A stretch of 64,000 nucleotides of DNA from Segatella copri DSM 18205. GTDB lineage: Bacteria > Bacteroidota > Bacteroidia > Bacteroidales > Bacteroidaceae. Below the pieces are notes generated by a model that did not search any database, had not been told where the DNA came from, and saw nothing but the letters and a program-made list of their open reading frames with translations. Of this stretch, positions 52,476 to 63,091 are shown piece after piece; the first letter of the stretch is position 1; every line of letters starts with the position of its first letter. The translations under genes were made by a program, and so were the position numbers. The DNA is taken from assembly GCF_025151535.1 (NCBI RefSeq), contig NZ_CP102288.1, forward strand, positions 191,501 through 255,500. The letters are read 5' to 3'.

Positions 52476-55400
52476 ATGAAACGATATAAATCCTGCACTC
52501 TCATTATATTGCTGCTGTTGGCATCGGTTCTTCAGGCATATGCGCATATTTCCAGAAATATGTTCATGCTTTCCAATCTCAATGCTGACAATGGTCTTTC
52601 CAGTCCTCGAGTTTATTCTATTGTCGAGGCAGAGGATGGTGCCATGTGGATAAGTACTAAGCGTGGAGTTGACCGATATAATGGGCAACAAGTAACCAAT
52701 TATACTTTATACACAGAGATGCCGTATAGTGATGCTTGTGGTAGAAGTATTAAACTGACTAAGGATGCGCAACATCTGATTTACGCCTACGACAACAAGG
52801 GAAAGGTGTATATATATGATAAGAGGAAAGATGCATTTGTCTTGAAATGTAATCTTCAGAATATTTTAGGTGGAAGTATCGTGTTGAACGAACTGTTGGT
52901 AGACGAAAAGGGCAATTTCTGGTTAGCTATGGATAGAGGCATTTATTGCTTATCAGCAGCTACTGATGGAAAGGAGATAGTTCGGGAGACAGCTAAGGGT
53001 AGGTTTGTATTGAAAAATACCTATATTAATCATATCCAATTTATAGGTCAGAAACTCTTGATAGGAACATTTAAAGATGTTTATTGCTATTCGATGTCTG
53101 CCCGGAAGTTAGAAAAGAAGATTAGTGGCAGTTCTGTAGTATCCTCTTATCATGATATTGTGGGACATCGTATCTGGCTGGGTACTTTTCACGAAGGAGT
53201 TAAAGTAGTGGATGATCGTACTTGGAAGCTGATAAAATCTGCTGATTTCCAATCTTTGCAAAACATTCCTAAAATTCCCGTACGTTCAATCATTTTATAT
53301 GATAAGCAGACTCTTCTGATGGCTGTAGATGGAGCTGGAATATATGCTTATGACAGTTCGAATAAACAAACCAAGCTCTTGCTTGATACAGATGGACGTC
53401 CGGGTAACATGCTGAATGGTAATGGATTATATACCTTGTGCTGCGATCGTTTTGGCGATTTATGGACAGGCTCTTACTCGGGAGGAGTAGATTTGGCAAT
53501 ACCGATGAAACATACATTGGAATATATCACACATGAATATCTCAACAATCAATCACTGATAGATAATTGTGTGAACGATGTTTTCCAAAGCCGTGATGGG
53601 AAAATATGGTATGCCACAGATAAAGGAGTAAGTGTCTATGATGCGCAGACTCGTCTTTGGCATCATGGATTATATAATAAGGTGGCGCTTACGATTTGTC
53701 AGACTGTAGACGGCAGAATTCTGGTTGGTACCTATGGTAATGGCGTATATCAGGTTCATGCTGATGGCACTAGTATGCCTGCTTATTCTGTAGAAACAGG
53801 AATGTTGAAGAGTGATTACGTATTCAGTCTTTTAACTGATAGCGATGGTAATATTTGGGTGGGATGTTTGGATGGAGATATGGCTTGTTTCCCTTCAGAT
53901 AAATATAATTTGAATGGAACGGGAAAGTCGGTATTCTATCTGCCTGTCAACGAAGTGCAATGCATCACGGAATCACTGGATAAGCGTTTTATTGCTGTAG
54001 GAACTTCGCATGGAGGCTATTTGATTGATAAGCGTGAACCTTTGCATCCTCGTCGTTTCTTTTATCCTGAACAGTATCCCGAAAAAGACATTAATTTGTT
54101 TGTCAACAGTATGGCTTTTCAGGATTCCCGTCATATCTGGATTGGAACGGATGGAGGAGGACTCTATGATTATGATTTCTTGACAAAGAAGTTTAAGCGC
54201 TATACGAATCAGGACGCTTTGCCTTCTAATACTGTTTATGGACTTATAAAAGGTATTAATGGCAATCTATGGATAAGTACGGATAAAGGATTGGCGTTCA
54301 TGAAACAGGGGAAGATAGTAAACCTCAACATCTTTAAGGGAATGGAACGTGAGTATAACCGAATGTCTGTTGCGTGTACTTCAGATGGCAGGGTGCTTTT
54401 TGGCAGCAACGATGGAGTTGTCGCTTTGACTCCTATGTTTGCCAAAGGTTTGAATTATGCCGCTCCACTTCGTATTCATAGTGTTGAGGTTGAAGGTGTC
54501 GAACGTTCCGATTACTGGAATGAATGTCTCTTTGAAATGTTGAAGGAAGGCAAATTGAAACTTAGCCATAATGAGAATACGCTGGTTGTTTCTTTCGAGA
54601 GTATCAATTATCAATATCAGTATGATATTCAATATCAATATTATTTGGAAGGATACGACCGTAATTGGAGTAAACCATCTTCTAATCAGTTGGCACGATT
54701 TGTAAATTTGCCTTCGGGCAGCTATGTGCTTCATGTAAAGGCTATCTGCAGAAGTAATGGTAGAGAATTGGGAGAAACAACTTTGGAGATTCATATAGCC
54801 CAACCTTGGTGGAATACCTGGTGGGCATGGATTATCTATCTCTGTATTTTTGCTGCCATTTTATATTTTGTCTGGCAGTATTACAAAGAGCGCTTACAGC
54901 GAAAGTATTATGATGAGAAAATCAATTTCTTCGTTAATACTGCCCATAACATACGTACTCCTTTGAGTCTCGTGTTGGCTCCTCTTGATAATCTGGCTAA
55001 TGATTCCAGCTTGAGTGAGAAAAGTCGTGGATTCTTGGATGTGGCGCATCGCAACGGCAACAAACTATTGAAGATGGTTACAGAATTGCTTGACTTCCAA
55101 AAGATAGAGCAGTCTGCCGAACAGGTTCGCCTGCAAGATATAGAATTGCCGATGCTTTTACGTGTGCAGTTGGAAAAGTTTGTATTGGCAGCTCAGGAGA
55201 AGCATATTCAACTGTGTATTGAAACGTGTCCGCAGCAACAGATTCATTCTGATGTCAAAATGATGGATCTGATATTGGAAAATCTTCTCTCGAATGCTAT
55301 CAAATATACACCTCAAGGTGGAAAGGTTTCGTTGTCGGCTTCTGTTGAAGGTAAGATGGCTATGATTCATGTATGTGATACAGGTATAGGTATTCCAAAG

Positions 55401-56609
55401 GCCGAAATTAAGAGTATCTTCAAGACCTTCTTCAGGGCTTCTAATGCGATAAATTCTCAGGAAATGGGAAGTGGATTAGGACTGATGCTTACACGAAAGC
55501 TTGTAGAGAAATTAGGAGGAAAGCTTAGTTTCGTAAGTGAGGAAGGAAAGGGTACTACTTTCTGTGTGAAGATGCCATTAGGTCATGTAACAGATTCTTC
55601 TGTCCGGCTTGTGGGAGAAAAGAAAAATGTTGCAACTGAATCTTCTTTAGCAGAAGATAAGCATGATGAAACTTGCCAGACTGTGTCTTCTGCGGTTCAG
55701 CAGGATGCTGATGTTTCAACGGATACACTTCTTTTTGTCGATGACAATGAAGATCTTCGCAAATATATCAGAATGACTTTTGGTGATTCTTATCAAGTAG
55801 TTGATGTGGAGAGTGCAGAGGCTGCCTTGAAATATCTGAAAGAGGGCGGGGTATGTGATATCGTTGTTTCTGATGTCATGATGCCGGGAATGCACGGAGA
55901 CGAGTTTTGTCGCAGCATCAAGGAAAATAAGGAAACATCATGGCTGCCTGTTATCCTGCTGACTGCTAAGGCTGGTCGTGACTTTATGATAGAGGGACTC
56001 GGACTTGGTGCTGATGACTATATAGCCAAGCCATTCGATACTGCTATTCTTGCGAGTAAGGTTGCCAGTATTTTGAAGAATCGTCGCCGGTTGAGTCAGT
56101 ATTATATGGACAGAAGCCTTGCTCTTGTTAAAGGAGAGGTTGCTTCTGAGTCTGCTTCTTCCGAGCAGATTGTGGGTTCTGATTCTTCCTATGAACACTT
56201 GGAACCTACTGGAGCTTCTGAAGAGAAAAAGGATGATACAGTCTTGAATAAGCAAGGCCAGACATTCGAAAAAGTGGCAGAAGCTGTTCTGGATCCGCAA
56301 GACCAGGCTTTTGTAGATAAAGCTACCCGTTTGGTGTTGGCTCATCTGAGCGACACAGACTTTAATATCGACCGACTCTGTAGAGAGATGGCGATGAGCA
56401 GAACGCTTTTCTATGGTAGGCTGAAGACTCTTACGGGCAAAAGTCCGCAGGATTTTATGCGTTTGATACGTCTGGAGCAGGCTGCAATCTTCCTGAAACA
56501 GGGGGATAGTGTGCTGGATGTATCTGTGAAAGCCGGTTTTGTAAATGTGAAGTACTTTAGTACTGTATTTAAAAAGCACTTTGGGGTTTCTCCAAGTAAG
56601 TATCTGTAA
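52476..56609 (+). CDS. Hybrid two-component sensor-regulator (HTCS) of PUL 2
   Basis: 1377 residues from ATG 52476. Signal peptide (LIILLLLASVLQAYA), beta-propeller sensor repeats (DNGLSSPRVYSIVEAEDGAM, DRFGDLWTGSYSGGVDL, DSDGNIWVGCLDGD), a Y_Y_Y domain (about 690-775), membrane helix (783-803), histidine kinase with His824 in VNTAHNIRTPLS, ATPase (GTGIGIPKAE, MGSGLGLMLTRKLV), receiver with Asp1133 (IVVSDVMMPGM) and AraC-type HTH (DTDFNIDRLCREMAMSRTLF, VKYFSTVFKKHFGVSPSKYL). It binds a periplasmic oligosaccharide and activates the adjacent PUL. Odd: the residue after His824 is Asn, where kinases usually have Glu or Asp. Confidence 0.95.
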   Translation: MKRYKSCTLIILLLLASVLQAYAHISRNMFMLSNLNADNGLSSPRVYSIVEAEDGAMWISTKRGVDRYNGQQVTNYTLYTEMPYSDACGRSIKLTKDAQHLIYAYDNKGKVYIYDKRKDAFVLKCNLQNILGGSIVLNELLVDEKGNFWLAMDRGIYCLSAATDGKEIVRETAKGRFVLKNTYINHIQFIGQKLLIGTFKDVYCYSMSARKLEKKISGSSVVSSYHDIVGHRIWLGTFHEGVKVVDDRTWKLIKSADFQSLQNIPKIPVRSIILYDKQTLLMAVDGAGIYAYDSSNKQTKLLLDTDGRPGNMLNGNGLYTLCCDRFGDLWTGSYSGGVDLAIPMKHTLEYITHEYLNNQSLIDNCVNDVFQSRDGKIWYATDKGVSVYDAQTRLWHHGLYNKVALTICQTVDGRILVGTYGNGVYQVHADGTSMPAYSVETGMLKSDYVFSLLTDSDGNIWVGCLDGDMACFPSDKYNLNGTGKSVFYLPVNEVQCITESLDKRFIAVGTSHGGYLIDKREPLHPRRFFYPEQYPEKDINLFVNSMAFQDSRHIWIGTDGGGLYDYDFLTKKFKRYTNQDALPSNTVYGLIKGINGNLWISTDKGLAFMKQGKIVNLNIFKGMEREYNRMSVACTSDGRVLFGSNDGVVALTPMFAKGLNYAAPLRIHSVEVEGVERSDYWNECLFEMLKEGKLKLSHNENTLVVSFESINYQYQYDIQYQYYLEGYDRNWSKPSSNQLARFVNLPSGSYVLHVKAICRSNGRELGETTLEIHIAQPWWNTWWAWIIYLCIFAAILYFVWQYYKERLQRKYYDEKINFFVNTAHNIRTPLSLVLAPLDNLANDSSLSEKSRGFLDVAHRNGNKLLKMVTELLDFQKIEQSAEQVRLQDIELPMLLRVQLEKFVLAAQEKHIQLCIETCPQQQIHSDVKMMDLILENLLSNAIKYTPQGGKVSLSASVEGKMAMIHVCDTGIGIPKAEIKSIFKTFFRASNAINSQEMGSGLGLMLTRKLVEKLGGKLSFVSEEGKGTTFCVKMPLGHVTDSSVRLVGEKKNVATESSLAEDKHDETCQTVSSAVQQDADVSTDTLLFVDDNEDLRKYIRMTFGDSYQVVDVESAEAALKYLKEGGVCDIVVSDVMMPGMHGDEFCRSIKENKETSWLPVILLTAKAGRDFMIEGLGLGADDYIAKPFDTAILASKVASILKNRRRLSQYYMDRSLALVKGEVASESASSEQIVGSDSSYEHLEPTGASEEKKDDTVLNKQGQTFEKVAEAVLDPQDQAFVDKATRLVLAHLSDTDFNIDRLCREMAMSRTLFYGRLKTLTGKSPQDFMRLIRLEQAAIFLKQGDSVLDVSVKAGFVNVKYFSTVFKKHFGVSPSKYL

Positions 56610-56630
56610 ATTAGAGTTTTAAATTCAAAG

Positions 56631-56677
56631 AAAAGGTTTCTGTTTAGACGATATGTCTGAATTGAAACCTTTTTTTG
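56631..56677 (+). terminator. Terminator of the HTCS gene
   Basis: AAAGGTTTC pairs with GAAACCTTT around an inner AGAC/GTCT stem, followed by a T run. Confidence 0.75.
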
Positions 56678-56711
56678 TTTGTTATCTAACCCTCTGAAAG
56701 TTCCTTTTCTT

Positions 56712-56719
56712 TATCTTTG
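56712..56719 (+). promoter_or_regulatory. -7 element for the GH5-SusCD operon
   Basis: TATCTTTG, 70 bases before the GH5 ATG. No good -33 box is found, as expected for an HTCS-activated promoter. Confidence 0.6.
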
Positions 56720-56788
56720 CAACCAGATTCTGTTACGTAAGTTAAACAGTTAATTAAAAAACGAAACAATAACAATATAAACATAAAA

Positions 56789-58009
56789 ATGAAAAGGAAC
56801 TTTTTGAAAATTAGCCTCTTTTTAATAGGCGTCTTCACATGTTTTTCATGCGAAGCAAGTACGTTGCACTCATCCAGCAGTTCTGATGGTGTAGGCGAAT
56901 CCATGCCTACTGCCCAGCAATGGAATAAAGATGTTGTGGGGTGGAATCTTGGCAATGAATTCGAGTGCTCAGCTCCTGGCCAGGATGGTGAGTCGATGCA
57001 GATTGGCAACCCTGATGGTTCTATCCATGCAGAGACAGCCTGGGGCAATCCCGTTGTTACCAAGAAGATGATACAAGCCGTGAAGAAGGCAGGTTTCAAT
57101 GCCATCCGTATTCCAATCCGTTGGCAGTGCCACATTACCAACGCTCAGGCGATGAGCATCGACAAGGCTTGGATTGCTCGCATCAAGGAGGTGGTGGGCT
57201 GGTGCCTTGACAACGGTTTGAAGGTTATCATCAATGTGCATCATGAAAAATGGCTCGAAAGTCGTCCTACCTATCAATATAAGGAAGAAAACTGCCAGAA
57301 GCTTGCGCTCCTCTGGATGAATATCGCCTCTGAGTTTGCCAATTATGACAGTCGCTTGGCTTTCGCCGGTACCAATGAGGTTCACATCAGGGACAACTGG
57401 GGCAAACCTACTGCCGAGAACCTCGAAGTGCAGAATGCTTACAATCAGATATTCGTGGATGTGGTTCGTGCCACAGGCGGCAACAATGCCAAGCGCCACC
57501 TCATCTTACAGACTTACGTTTGCAACCCATGGTTTGGCATAGAGAATGGAGATTTCATCATTCCGAAGGATGCCGAAGGCAATGGCAACAACTATATGAG
57601 TGTGGAATTCCACTACTATCAGCCATGGAGCTACGCCGGCGATTGCACCTACGATTACTGGGGTGATGCCTACAAGGATGCTGGCAAGATACCTGCAGAC
57701 AACGAGAAGACGATGACGGATTTCTTCGACAAGGCGGTGAATACCTGGAGCAACAAAGGACTGGGTATCGTAATAGGAGAGTGGGGAGTAACCGATCACT
57801 ATAAGTCAAACTCAGAGAAAGTGCATGAAAACATGACCTACTACTGTAAGTTCTTGACTACGGAGGCTCGCAAACGAGGCTTCTCTACTTTCGTTTGGGA
57901 CAACAACCACTTCGGCAACGGCTCTGAGAAGTATGGCATCTTCGACCGTTTCAAGAGTATGAAGGTGAATGCTCCTTGGATTCTCGAAGGAATCTTTGGG
58001 AAAGAATAA
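56789..58009 (+). CDS. Glycoside hydrolase family 5 lipoprotein (endoglucanase-like)
   Basis: 406 residues with lipobox CFSCEAS (Cys21). GH5 signatures: VVGWNLGNEFEC near residue 50, FNAIRIPIRWQCH, VIINVHHEKWLE, acid/base Glu197 in FAGTNEVH and nucleophile Glu331 in IVIGEWGVTD. The WNLGNEFE and HYYQPWSY blocks fit GH5_4-like beta-glucanases/xyloglucanases, but the subfamily is not certain. It is the first gene of PUL 2 and is probably a surface enzyme that makes oligosaccharides for the SusCD pair, 28 bases downstream. Confidence 0.9.
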   Translation: MKRNFLKISLFLIGVFTCFSCEASTLHSSSSSDGVGESMPTAQQWNKDVVGWNLGNEFECSAPGQDGESMQIGNPDGSIHAETAWGNPVVTKKMIQAVKKAGFNAIRIPIRWQCHITNAQAMSIDKAWIARIKEVVGWCLDNGLKVIINVHHEKWLESRPTYQYKEENCQKLALLWMNIASEFANYDSRLAFAGTNEVHIRDNWGKPTAENLEVQNAYNQIFVDVVRATGGNNAKRHLILQTYVCNPWFGIENGDFIIPKDAEGNGNNYMSVEFHYYQPWSYAGDCTYDYWGDAYKDAGKIPADNEKTMTDFFDKAVNTWSNKGLGIVIGEWGVTDHYKSNSEKVHENMTYYCKFLTTEARKRGFSTFVWDNNHFGNGSEKYGIFDRFKSMKVNAPWILEGIFGKE

Positions 58010-58037
58010 TGTTAAACTAAAAACAAAAATATCAATT

Positions 58038-61000
58038 ATGAGAAAGAAAACTATGTTTCTCGGCCTGCTTGGTGCAGGTTTGATGTGGATGCCTGCTTCT
58101 GCCATTCTCGCTGCCCAGATGAACAGTGCAGCGATGAGCGTTCAGCAGAACCAAGGCATCAAGGGTACAGTGGTGGATGCCACTGGCGAAACCTTGATTG
58201 GCGCTAGCGTGAAGGTGGCTGGTACAACCAACGGTGCCGTTACCGATATAGATGGTAACTTTACGTTGAACTGCAAGCCTGGAGTAACGCTCGAAGTGAG
58301 CTACATCGGTTACAAGACGATGACCGTGAAAGCTGCTAATGGCATGAAAATCACGATGCAAGAGGATGGTAAGGCCTTGAATGAGGTCGTTGTTACCGCC
58401 CTTGGTATCAAGCGCGACCGCAAGGCTTTGGGCTATGGCTTGGAGGAGGTTAAAGGTGAGGAACTTACCAAGGCGAAGGAAACCAACGTCATCAACTCTC
58501 TTTCAGGTAAGGTGGCTGGTCTCGTTGTGCAGAACACCGCTGGCGGTGCTTCTGGTTCTACCCGCGTGCTTCTTCGTGGTAATACAGAAATGTCAGGCAA
58601 TAACCAGCCTCTCTACGTGGTGGATGGTGTGCCTTTGGATAATACCAACTTTGGCAGTGCTGGTGAAGCTGGTGGTTATGACCTCGGTGATGGTATCTCT
58701 GCCATCAATCCTGACGACATCGAGACGATGACCGTATTGAAAGGTCCTGCTGCCTCTGCCCTCTATGGTAGCCGTGCTTCCCACGGTGTTATCTTGATTA
58801 CGACCAAGAAGGCGGAGAAGGATAAGGTGGCTGTAGAATATAATGGCTCTTTCACCATCGATACCCAGTTGGCTAAGTGGAACGACATCCAGGAAGTGTA
58901 TGGTATGGGATATGGTGGCAAGTTGCCTACTTCTAGTACTTCTGGAACCAACTCCAGTTGGGGACCTAAGGCGGATGACTTTGTTTATAAGTATTTTGAT
59001 GGTCAGGAGCATGCTTTCATGATGTATCCTAATAATGCCTCTGATTTCTTCCGCACTGGTTTGACCGCTCAGAACTCAGCCATCCTCTCTGTTAACTCTG
59101 GTAAGACTGGTATGCGTTTCTCTTTCACAGATATGCGCAACAAGGACATTCTGCCTAACACCAACATGAGTCGTGACAACTTCAACCTGCGTGTCAACAC
59201 ATCAGCTGGTCCTGTGGATTTCGACTTCACTGCCAACTATACCCGTGAGGATGTAAAGAACCGTCCTGCCTTGGGTGATTCTCAGAGCAATGTAGGTAAG
59301 AACCTCATGACTTTGGCTGGTACATACAACCAGGTATGGCTCAAGAACTATGAGGATGCCGATGGCAACTACCAGAACTGGAATGGTAACGACCAGTATA
59401 ACAAGAACCCATATTGGGATCTCTATAAGAACAGCAATACATCTAAGAAGGATGTGTTCCGCTTGACAGGTAAAGCTATCTGGAACATCGACAAGCACTT
59501 GAAGTTGCAGGGTACCATCGGTACCGACATCACCAATATGAACTTCGAGGACTTCATCGCCAAGACCACTCCTGGTACACCTGCAGGAAAGCTTACCGAC
59601 CAAATCTTCAATAACCGCACACTGAATGCGGAGCTCCTCGCCCTCTACAACAATTCATGGGGCGACTTCGATGTCAATGCCACAGCTGGTGGTAACATCT
59701 TCAAGGTGAACAACAAGACCATCACCAACACCGGTCTCAACCAGCAGATGAATGGCATCAAGAACATCATGAACTATCAGGAGCAGAACACTCGTGAGAG
59801 CATGTACAAGAAGCAGATTAGCTCTCTCTATGCCAGCGCAAGCATCGGCTACAAGCATACTTACTATCTGGAGGGAACCATCCGTGGCGATAAGTCATCT
59901 ACGCTCCCTACCAGCAATAATACATACGTTTACCCATCTGTATCAGGTAGCTTGGTATTCTCTGAGTTCATCAAGAACAAGAAGATTATCAACTATGGTA
60001 AGGTACGTGCATCTTGGGCTAAGGTAGGTAGCGATACCGACCCTTATCAGCTTGCACTCAACTACTCCACAGGCAAGTACAGCTATGCTGGCTATACCAT
60101 CGGTATGATTAGCAATGCTACCCAGCCAAACAAGGACTTGAAGCCAACCATGACAGGCTCTTATGAGTTGGGTTTGGAGATGAAGTTCTTCAATGGTCGC
60201 TTGGGCTTGGATGCCACCTATTATAATCAGAACTCCAAGGACCAGATCTTGAGCCTTGCCTCTACCACTACTTCTGGCTACTCTTACCGCTTGGTAAATG
60301 CCGGTGAGATTCAGAATAAGGGTATCGAGATTGCCCTCAATGGTCGTCTGCTCCAGATCAAGGACTTCGGTTGGGACATGGGTGTCAACTTCTCCAAGAA
60401 TACCAACAAGGTGAAGTCGCTTGTAGATGGCATGGACTATTTCGAGTTGGCTAAAGCTACCTGGTGCGGCGTATCTGTAGGTGCCGAGGTAGGAGAGAAT
60501 TATGGTGCTATCCGTGGTAAGGACTTCAAGCGCACTGCTGATGGACAGGTGATTATCAATCCAACAAGCGGTTTGCCAGAGGTTGACCAAACAGTGAAGA
60601 CCATCGGTAACTCTTCTTGGGATTGGACAGGTGGTTTCTATACCACATTCTCTTACAAGAACTTCCGACTCTCTGCATCCTTCGATGTGAAGGTGGGTGC
60701 CGACATCTATTCTATGTCTATGAACTCTGCTTATAAGACTGGTAAGGCAAAGCAGACCTTGGCTGGTCGTGATGAGTGGTATGCTTCTGAGGAAGCTCGT
60801 GAGGCTGCTGGTATGACAGATGAGCAGTGGCGTGCTGCTGGCAATGCCAAGGGCTTTGTGGCTCCAGGTGTCATCGACAATGGTGATGGAACTTATCGTC
60901 CAAACGATATCGCAGTCAACCCAGAGACTTATTGGAAGGCTATTGCCAACAATGTGCAGAGTGCCTTTGTATATGACAACTCTTACGTGAAGTGTCGTGA

Positions 61001-61214
61001 GATTACCTTCGGTTATACTTTCCCTGAGAGTTTGTTGGGCAAGTGGGTCAAGGGCTTGAATGTTTCCTTCGTGGCACGTAACCCATTCATTGTTTGGAAG
61101 AACATTCCTAACATCGACCCAGACTCAAGTTATAATACTTCTGGACTCGGTTTGGAGTATGGTTCTTTGCCATCTCGCAAGAGCTATGGTATCAACGTGA
61201 ATGTGAAGTTCTAA
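58038..61214 (+). CDS. SusC/RagA-family TonB-linked outer membrane transporter (PUL 2)
   Basis: 1058 residues from ATG 58038; the frame extends into the GH5 gene but that part is not used. Signal peptide MRKKTMFLGLLGAGLMWMPA and following. Carboxypeptidase-like domain (IKGTVVDATGETLIGASV, LEVSYIGYKTM), plug (LNEVVVTALGIKRDRKALGY, LYVVDGVPLDNTNF) and barrel ending YGINVNVKF. It works with the SusD 24 bases downstream. The sequence is quite distinct from the SusC of PUL 1, as expected for another glycan. Confidence 0.95.
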   Translation: MRKKTMFLGLLGAGLMWMPASAILAAQMNSAAMSVQQNQGIKGTVVDATGETLIGASVKVAGTTNGAVTDIDGNFTLNCKPGVTLEVSYIGYKTMTVKAANGMKITMQEDGKALNEVVVTALGIKRDRKALGYGLEEVKGEELTKAKETNVINSLSGKVAGLVVQNTAGGASGSTRVLLRGNTEMSGNNQPLYVVDGVPLDNTNFGSAGEAGGYDLGDGISAINPDDIETMTVLKGPAASALYGSRASHGVILITTKKAEKDKVAVEYNGSFTIDTQLAKWNDIQEVYGMGYGGKLPTSSTSGTNSSWGPKADDFVYKYFDGQEHAFMMYPNNASDFFRTGLTAQNSAILSVNSGKTGMRFSFTDMRNKDILPNTNMSRDNFNLRVNTSAGPVDFDFTANYTREDVKNRPALGDSQSNVGKNLMTLAGTYNQVWLKNYEDADGNYQNWNGNDQYNKNPYWDLYKNSNTSKKDVFRLTGKAIWNIDKHLKLQGTIGTDITNMNFEDFIAKTTPGTPAGKLTDQIFNNRTLNAELLALYNNSWGDFDVNATAGGNIFKVNNKTITNTGLNQQMNGIKNIMNYQEQNTRESMYKKQISSLYASASIGYKHTYYLEGTIRGDKSSTLPTSNNTYVYPSVSGSLVFSEFIKNKKIINYGKVRASWAKVGSDTDPYQLALNYSTGKYSYAGYTIGMISNATQPNKDLKPTMTGSYELGLEMKFFNGRLGLDATYYNQNSKDQILSLASTTTSGYSYRLVNAGEIQNKGIEIALNGRLLQIKDFGWDMGVNFSKNTNKVKSLVDGMDYFELAKATWCGVSVGAEVGENYGAIRGKDFKRTADGQVIINPTSGLPEVDQTVKTIGNSSWDWTGGFYTTFSYKNFRLSASFDVKVGADIYSMSMNSAYKTGKAKQTLAGRDEWYASEEAREAAGMTDEQWRAAGNAKGFVAPGVIDNGDGTYRPNDIAVNPETYWKAIANNVQSAFVYDNSYVKCREITFGYTFPESLLGKWVKGLNVSFVARNPFIVWKNIPNIDPDSSYNTSGLGLEYGSLPSRKSYGINVNVKF

Positions 61215-61238
61215 CTTTATTTTAAAAGACAAGAAAAA

Positions 61239-63026
61239 ATGAACAATATAATCAAGAAATATATAGGCAAAGGCGGTTTCGCCATGGCTATGCTGTTGAT
61301 GGCTACTGGCGGTGTGATGACTTCTTGCTCAGACGATATGATGGAGCGCACCAACACCGATAAGACCAAGGTGAACCAGCTGGACCCTAATGCGCAGTTG
61401 ACAACATCTTTGTTGCAGACTTATGGTGACTTTAGTTTGATGGATACCTATCGTAACTATATCACTGGTTTCACTCAGCATTTTGCTGGTGGTTGGAATG
61501 TGACCAATTACGCAGGTGCCGTACATCATGAGGATGATATTGCCCGCCGTATCTGGGACCGTTATTATGAGGTGGCTATCAAGAATCTCGTAGATGCCAT
61601 CCACAAATCTGAGGACAAGGCTAACCTGAATGCTGCCCTCCGCATCCATCGTGTCTATCTACTTTCTGTATTGGCAGATACTTATGGTGACATTCCTGCT
61701 TCAGAGGCAGGTTTGGGTTACATCTCAGGTATTTCCAATCCTAAGTATGATACCGTAGAGGACTTGTATGGTTGGTTCTTCACCGAGTTGGATGCTTGCG
61801 AGCAACAGTTGGGTACTGGTACCGACCATATCTCTGGCGATGTTACCAGCATGGGTGGTGATGTGGCTAAATGGAAAAAATATGCCAACTCTCTGCGTAT
61901 GCGTTATGCGATGCGTATCTCTGATGTAAATCCAAGCAAGGGCCAGGAAGAGTTTGAGAAGGCGATGAACCATGCCGATGGCTATATTGCATCAGCTGCT
62001 GACGATGCTTATATCAAGTATGCTGATTCACCTTATACCTATTATGATGGTGCCAACGACTACGACTTCCGTACCAATGCCTTGGGCGAGATTCTCTATG
62101 GTCAGGATCCATCGTCGCCAACTTTCGTCAGCTCGACATTGTTCTATCAGTTGCAGAATACAGGCGACCCTCGTCTCTATCGCATCTGTCGTCACTACTA
62201 CAATATCAAGCGTAGCCAGGTGAAGCCTGACAAGGAGCAGAACATCGACCTTACCGATGAGGTGTTGGCTTATTTCCAGCGCAACAATATCGGTGAGGAA
62301 CCATGTAATACAGGTTCGGCGTGGTATGAGAACTGGATGAATGTAGCTGATGCTGCTGAGTTCCCTACCTTGGCAAAACTTGCTGAGCAGGATGCCAACA
62401 GTTATGACAACTCCGACTATCGTGCCCGCTTGATGCGTCCTTGCTTGAACATCGATTTCGAGATGCCTTCATGCCCTGGTATCCTCATCACTTCTGCCGA
62501 GGTGGATTTCCTTTTGGCTGAGGCTAAGACCAAGGGATGGAACGTAAGCGGTGATGCCGAGAGCCATTACGAGGCTGGTGTGCGTGCTTCCATGGAGATG
62601 CTCAACAATTATTATCTTACATCCAATAAGATTTCTGAGGATGAAATCAATGCGTTTATCGCCAACAATCAGTTGGGCGAAAATCCAAAGCAAACCATCA
62701 ACACACAGGCTTGGATTCTCCACATGATGAACCCATCTGAGGCTTGGGCGAACATGCGTCGCTCCGACTATCCTGCCTTGTTGGATCGCAGTCGTTTGGC
62801 GACATTCCCTGGTGATGGTTTCGTATATGACGACCCTAATATGTCAATGCCTACTCGCTTGCGCTATCCTGAGTTGGAAGGTCAGTACAACAGTGTGAAC
62901 TATAAGGCTGCCATCGAGCGCATGGGTGGTACTGATGACTGGCACAAGAAGTTGTGGTGGGATAAGTCGGATGTCAACGTACAGGGCGACTTCAATCCTC
63001 CTTACGGCAAGGGCTACATTAAGTAA
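61239..63026 (+). CDS. SusD-like glycan-binding lipoprotein (PUL 2)
   Basis: 595 residues with lipobox VMTSCSDD (Cys30). This is the longer SusD-like_2 type: NTDKTKVNQLDPNAQLTTSL, YRNYITGFTQHFAGGWNVTN, RVYLLSVLADTYGDIPASEA, and CPGILITSAEVDFLLAEAKT in the C-terminal third. It should cap the PUL 2 SusC and bind its glycan. No domain of SusD homology is missing. The next gene follows after a small tandem repeat. Confidence 0.93.
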   Translation: MNNIIKKYIGKGGFAMAMLLMATGGVMTSCSDDMMERTNTDKTKVNQLDPNAQLTTSLLQTYGDFSLMDTYRNYITGFTQHFAGGWNVTNYAGAVHHEDDIARRIWDRYYEVAIKNLVDAIHKSEDKANLNAALRIHRVYLLSVLADTYGDIPASEAGLGYISGISNPKYDTVEDLYGWFFTELDACEQQLGTGTDHISGDVTSMGGDVAKWKKYANSLRMRYAMRISDVNPSKGQEEFEKAMNHADGYIASAADDAYIKYADSPYTYYDGANDYDFRTNALGEILYGQDPSSPTFVSSTLFYQLQNTGDPRLYRICRHYYNIKRSQVKPDKEQNIDLTDEVLAYFQRNNIGEEPCNTGSAWYENWMNVADAAEFPTLAKLAEQDANSYDNSDYRARLMRPCLNIDFEMPSCPGILITSAEVDFLLAEAKTKGWNVSGDAESHYEAGVRASMEMLNNYYLTSNKISEDEINAFIANNQLGENPKQTINTQAWILHMMNPSEAWANMRRSDYPALLDRSRLATFPGDGFVYDDPNMSMPTRLRYPELEGQYNSVNYKAAIERMGGTDDWHKKLWWDKSDVNVQGDFNPPYGKGYIK

Positions 63027-63054
63027 TTAAGAATTAATAATTAAGAATTAATAA
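63027..63054 (+). repeat. 14-base A/T tandem repeat, two units
   Basis: TTAAGAATTAATAA occurs twice in succession directly after the SusD stop. It separates the SusD and following lipoprotein genes; likely replication slippage. Confidence 0.8.
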
Positions 63055-63091
63055 TTAGGGGCTGACGCCTTTATGAATAAATATTATTAAG

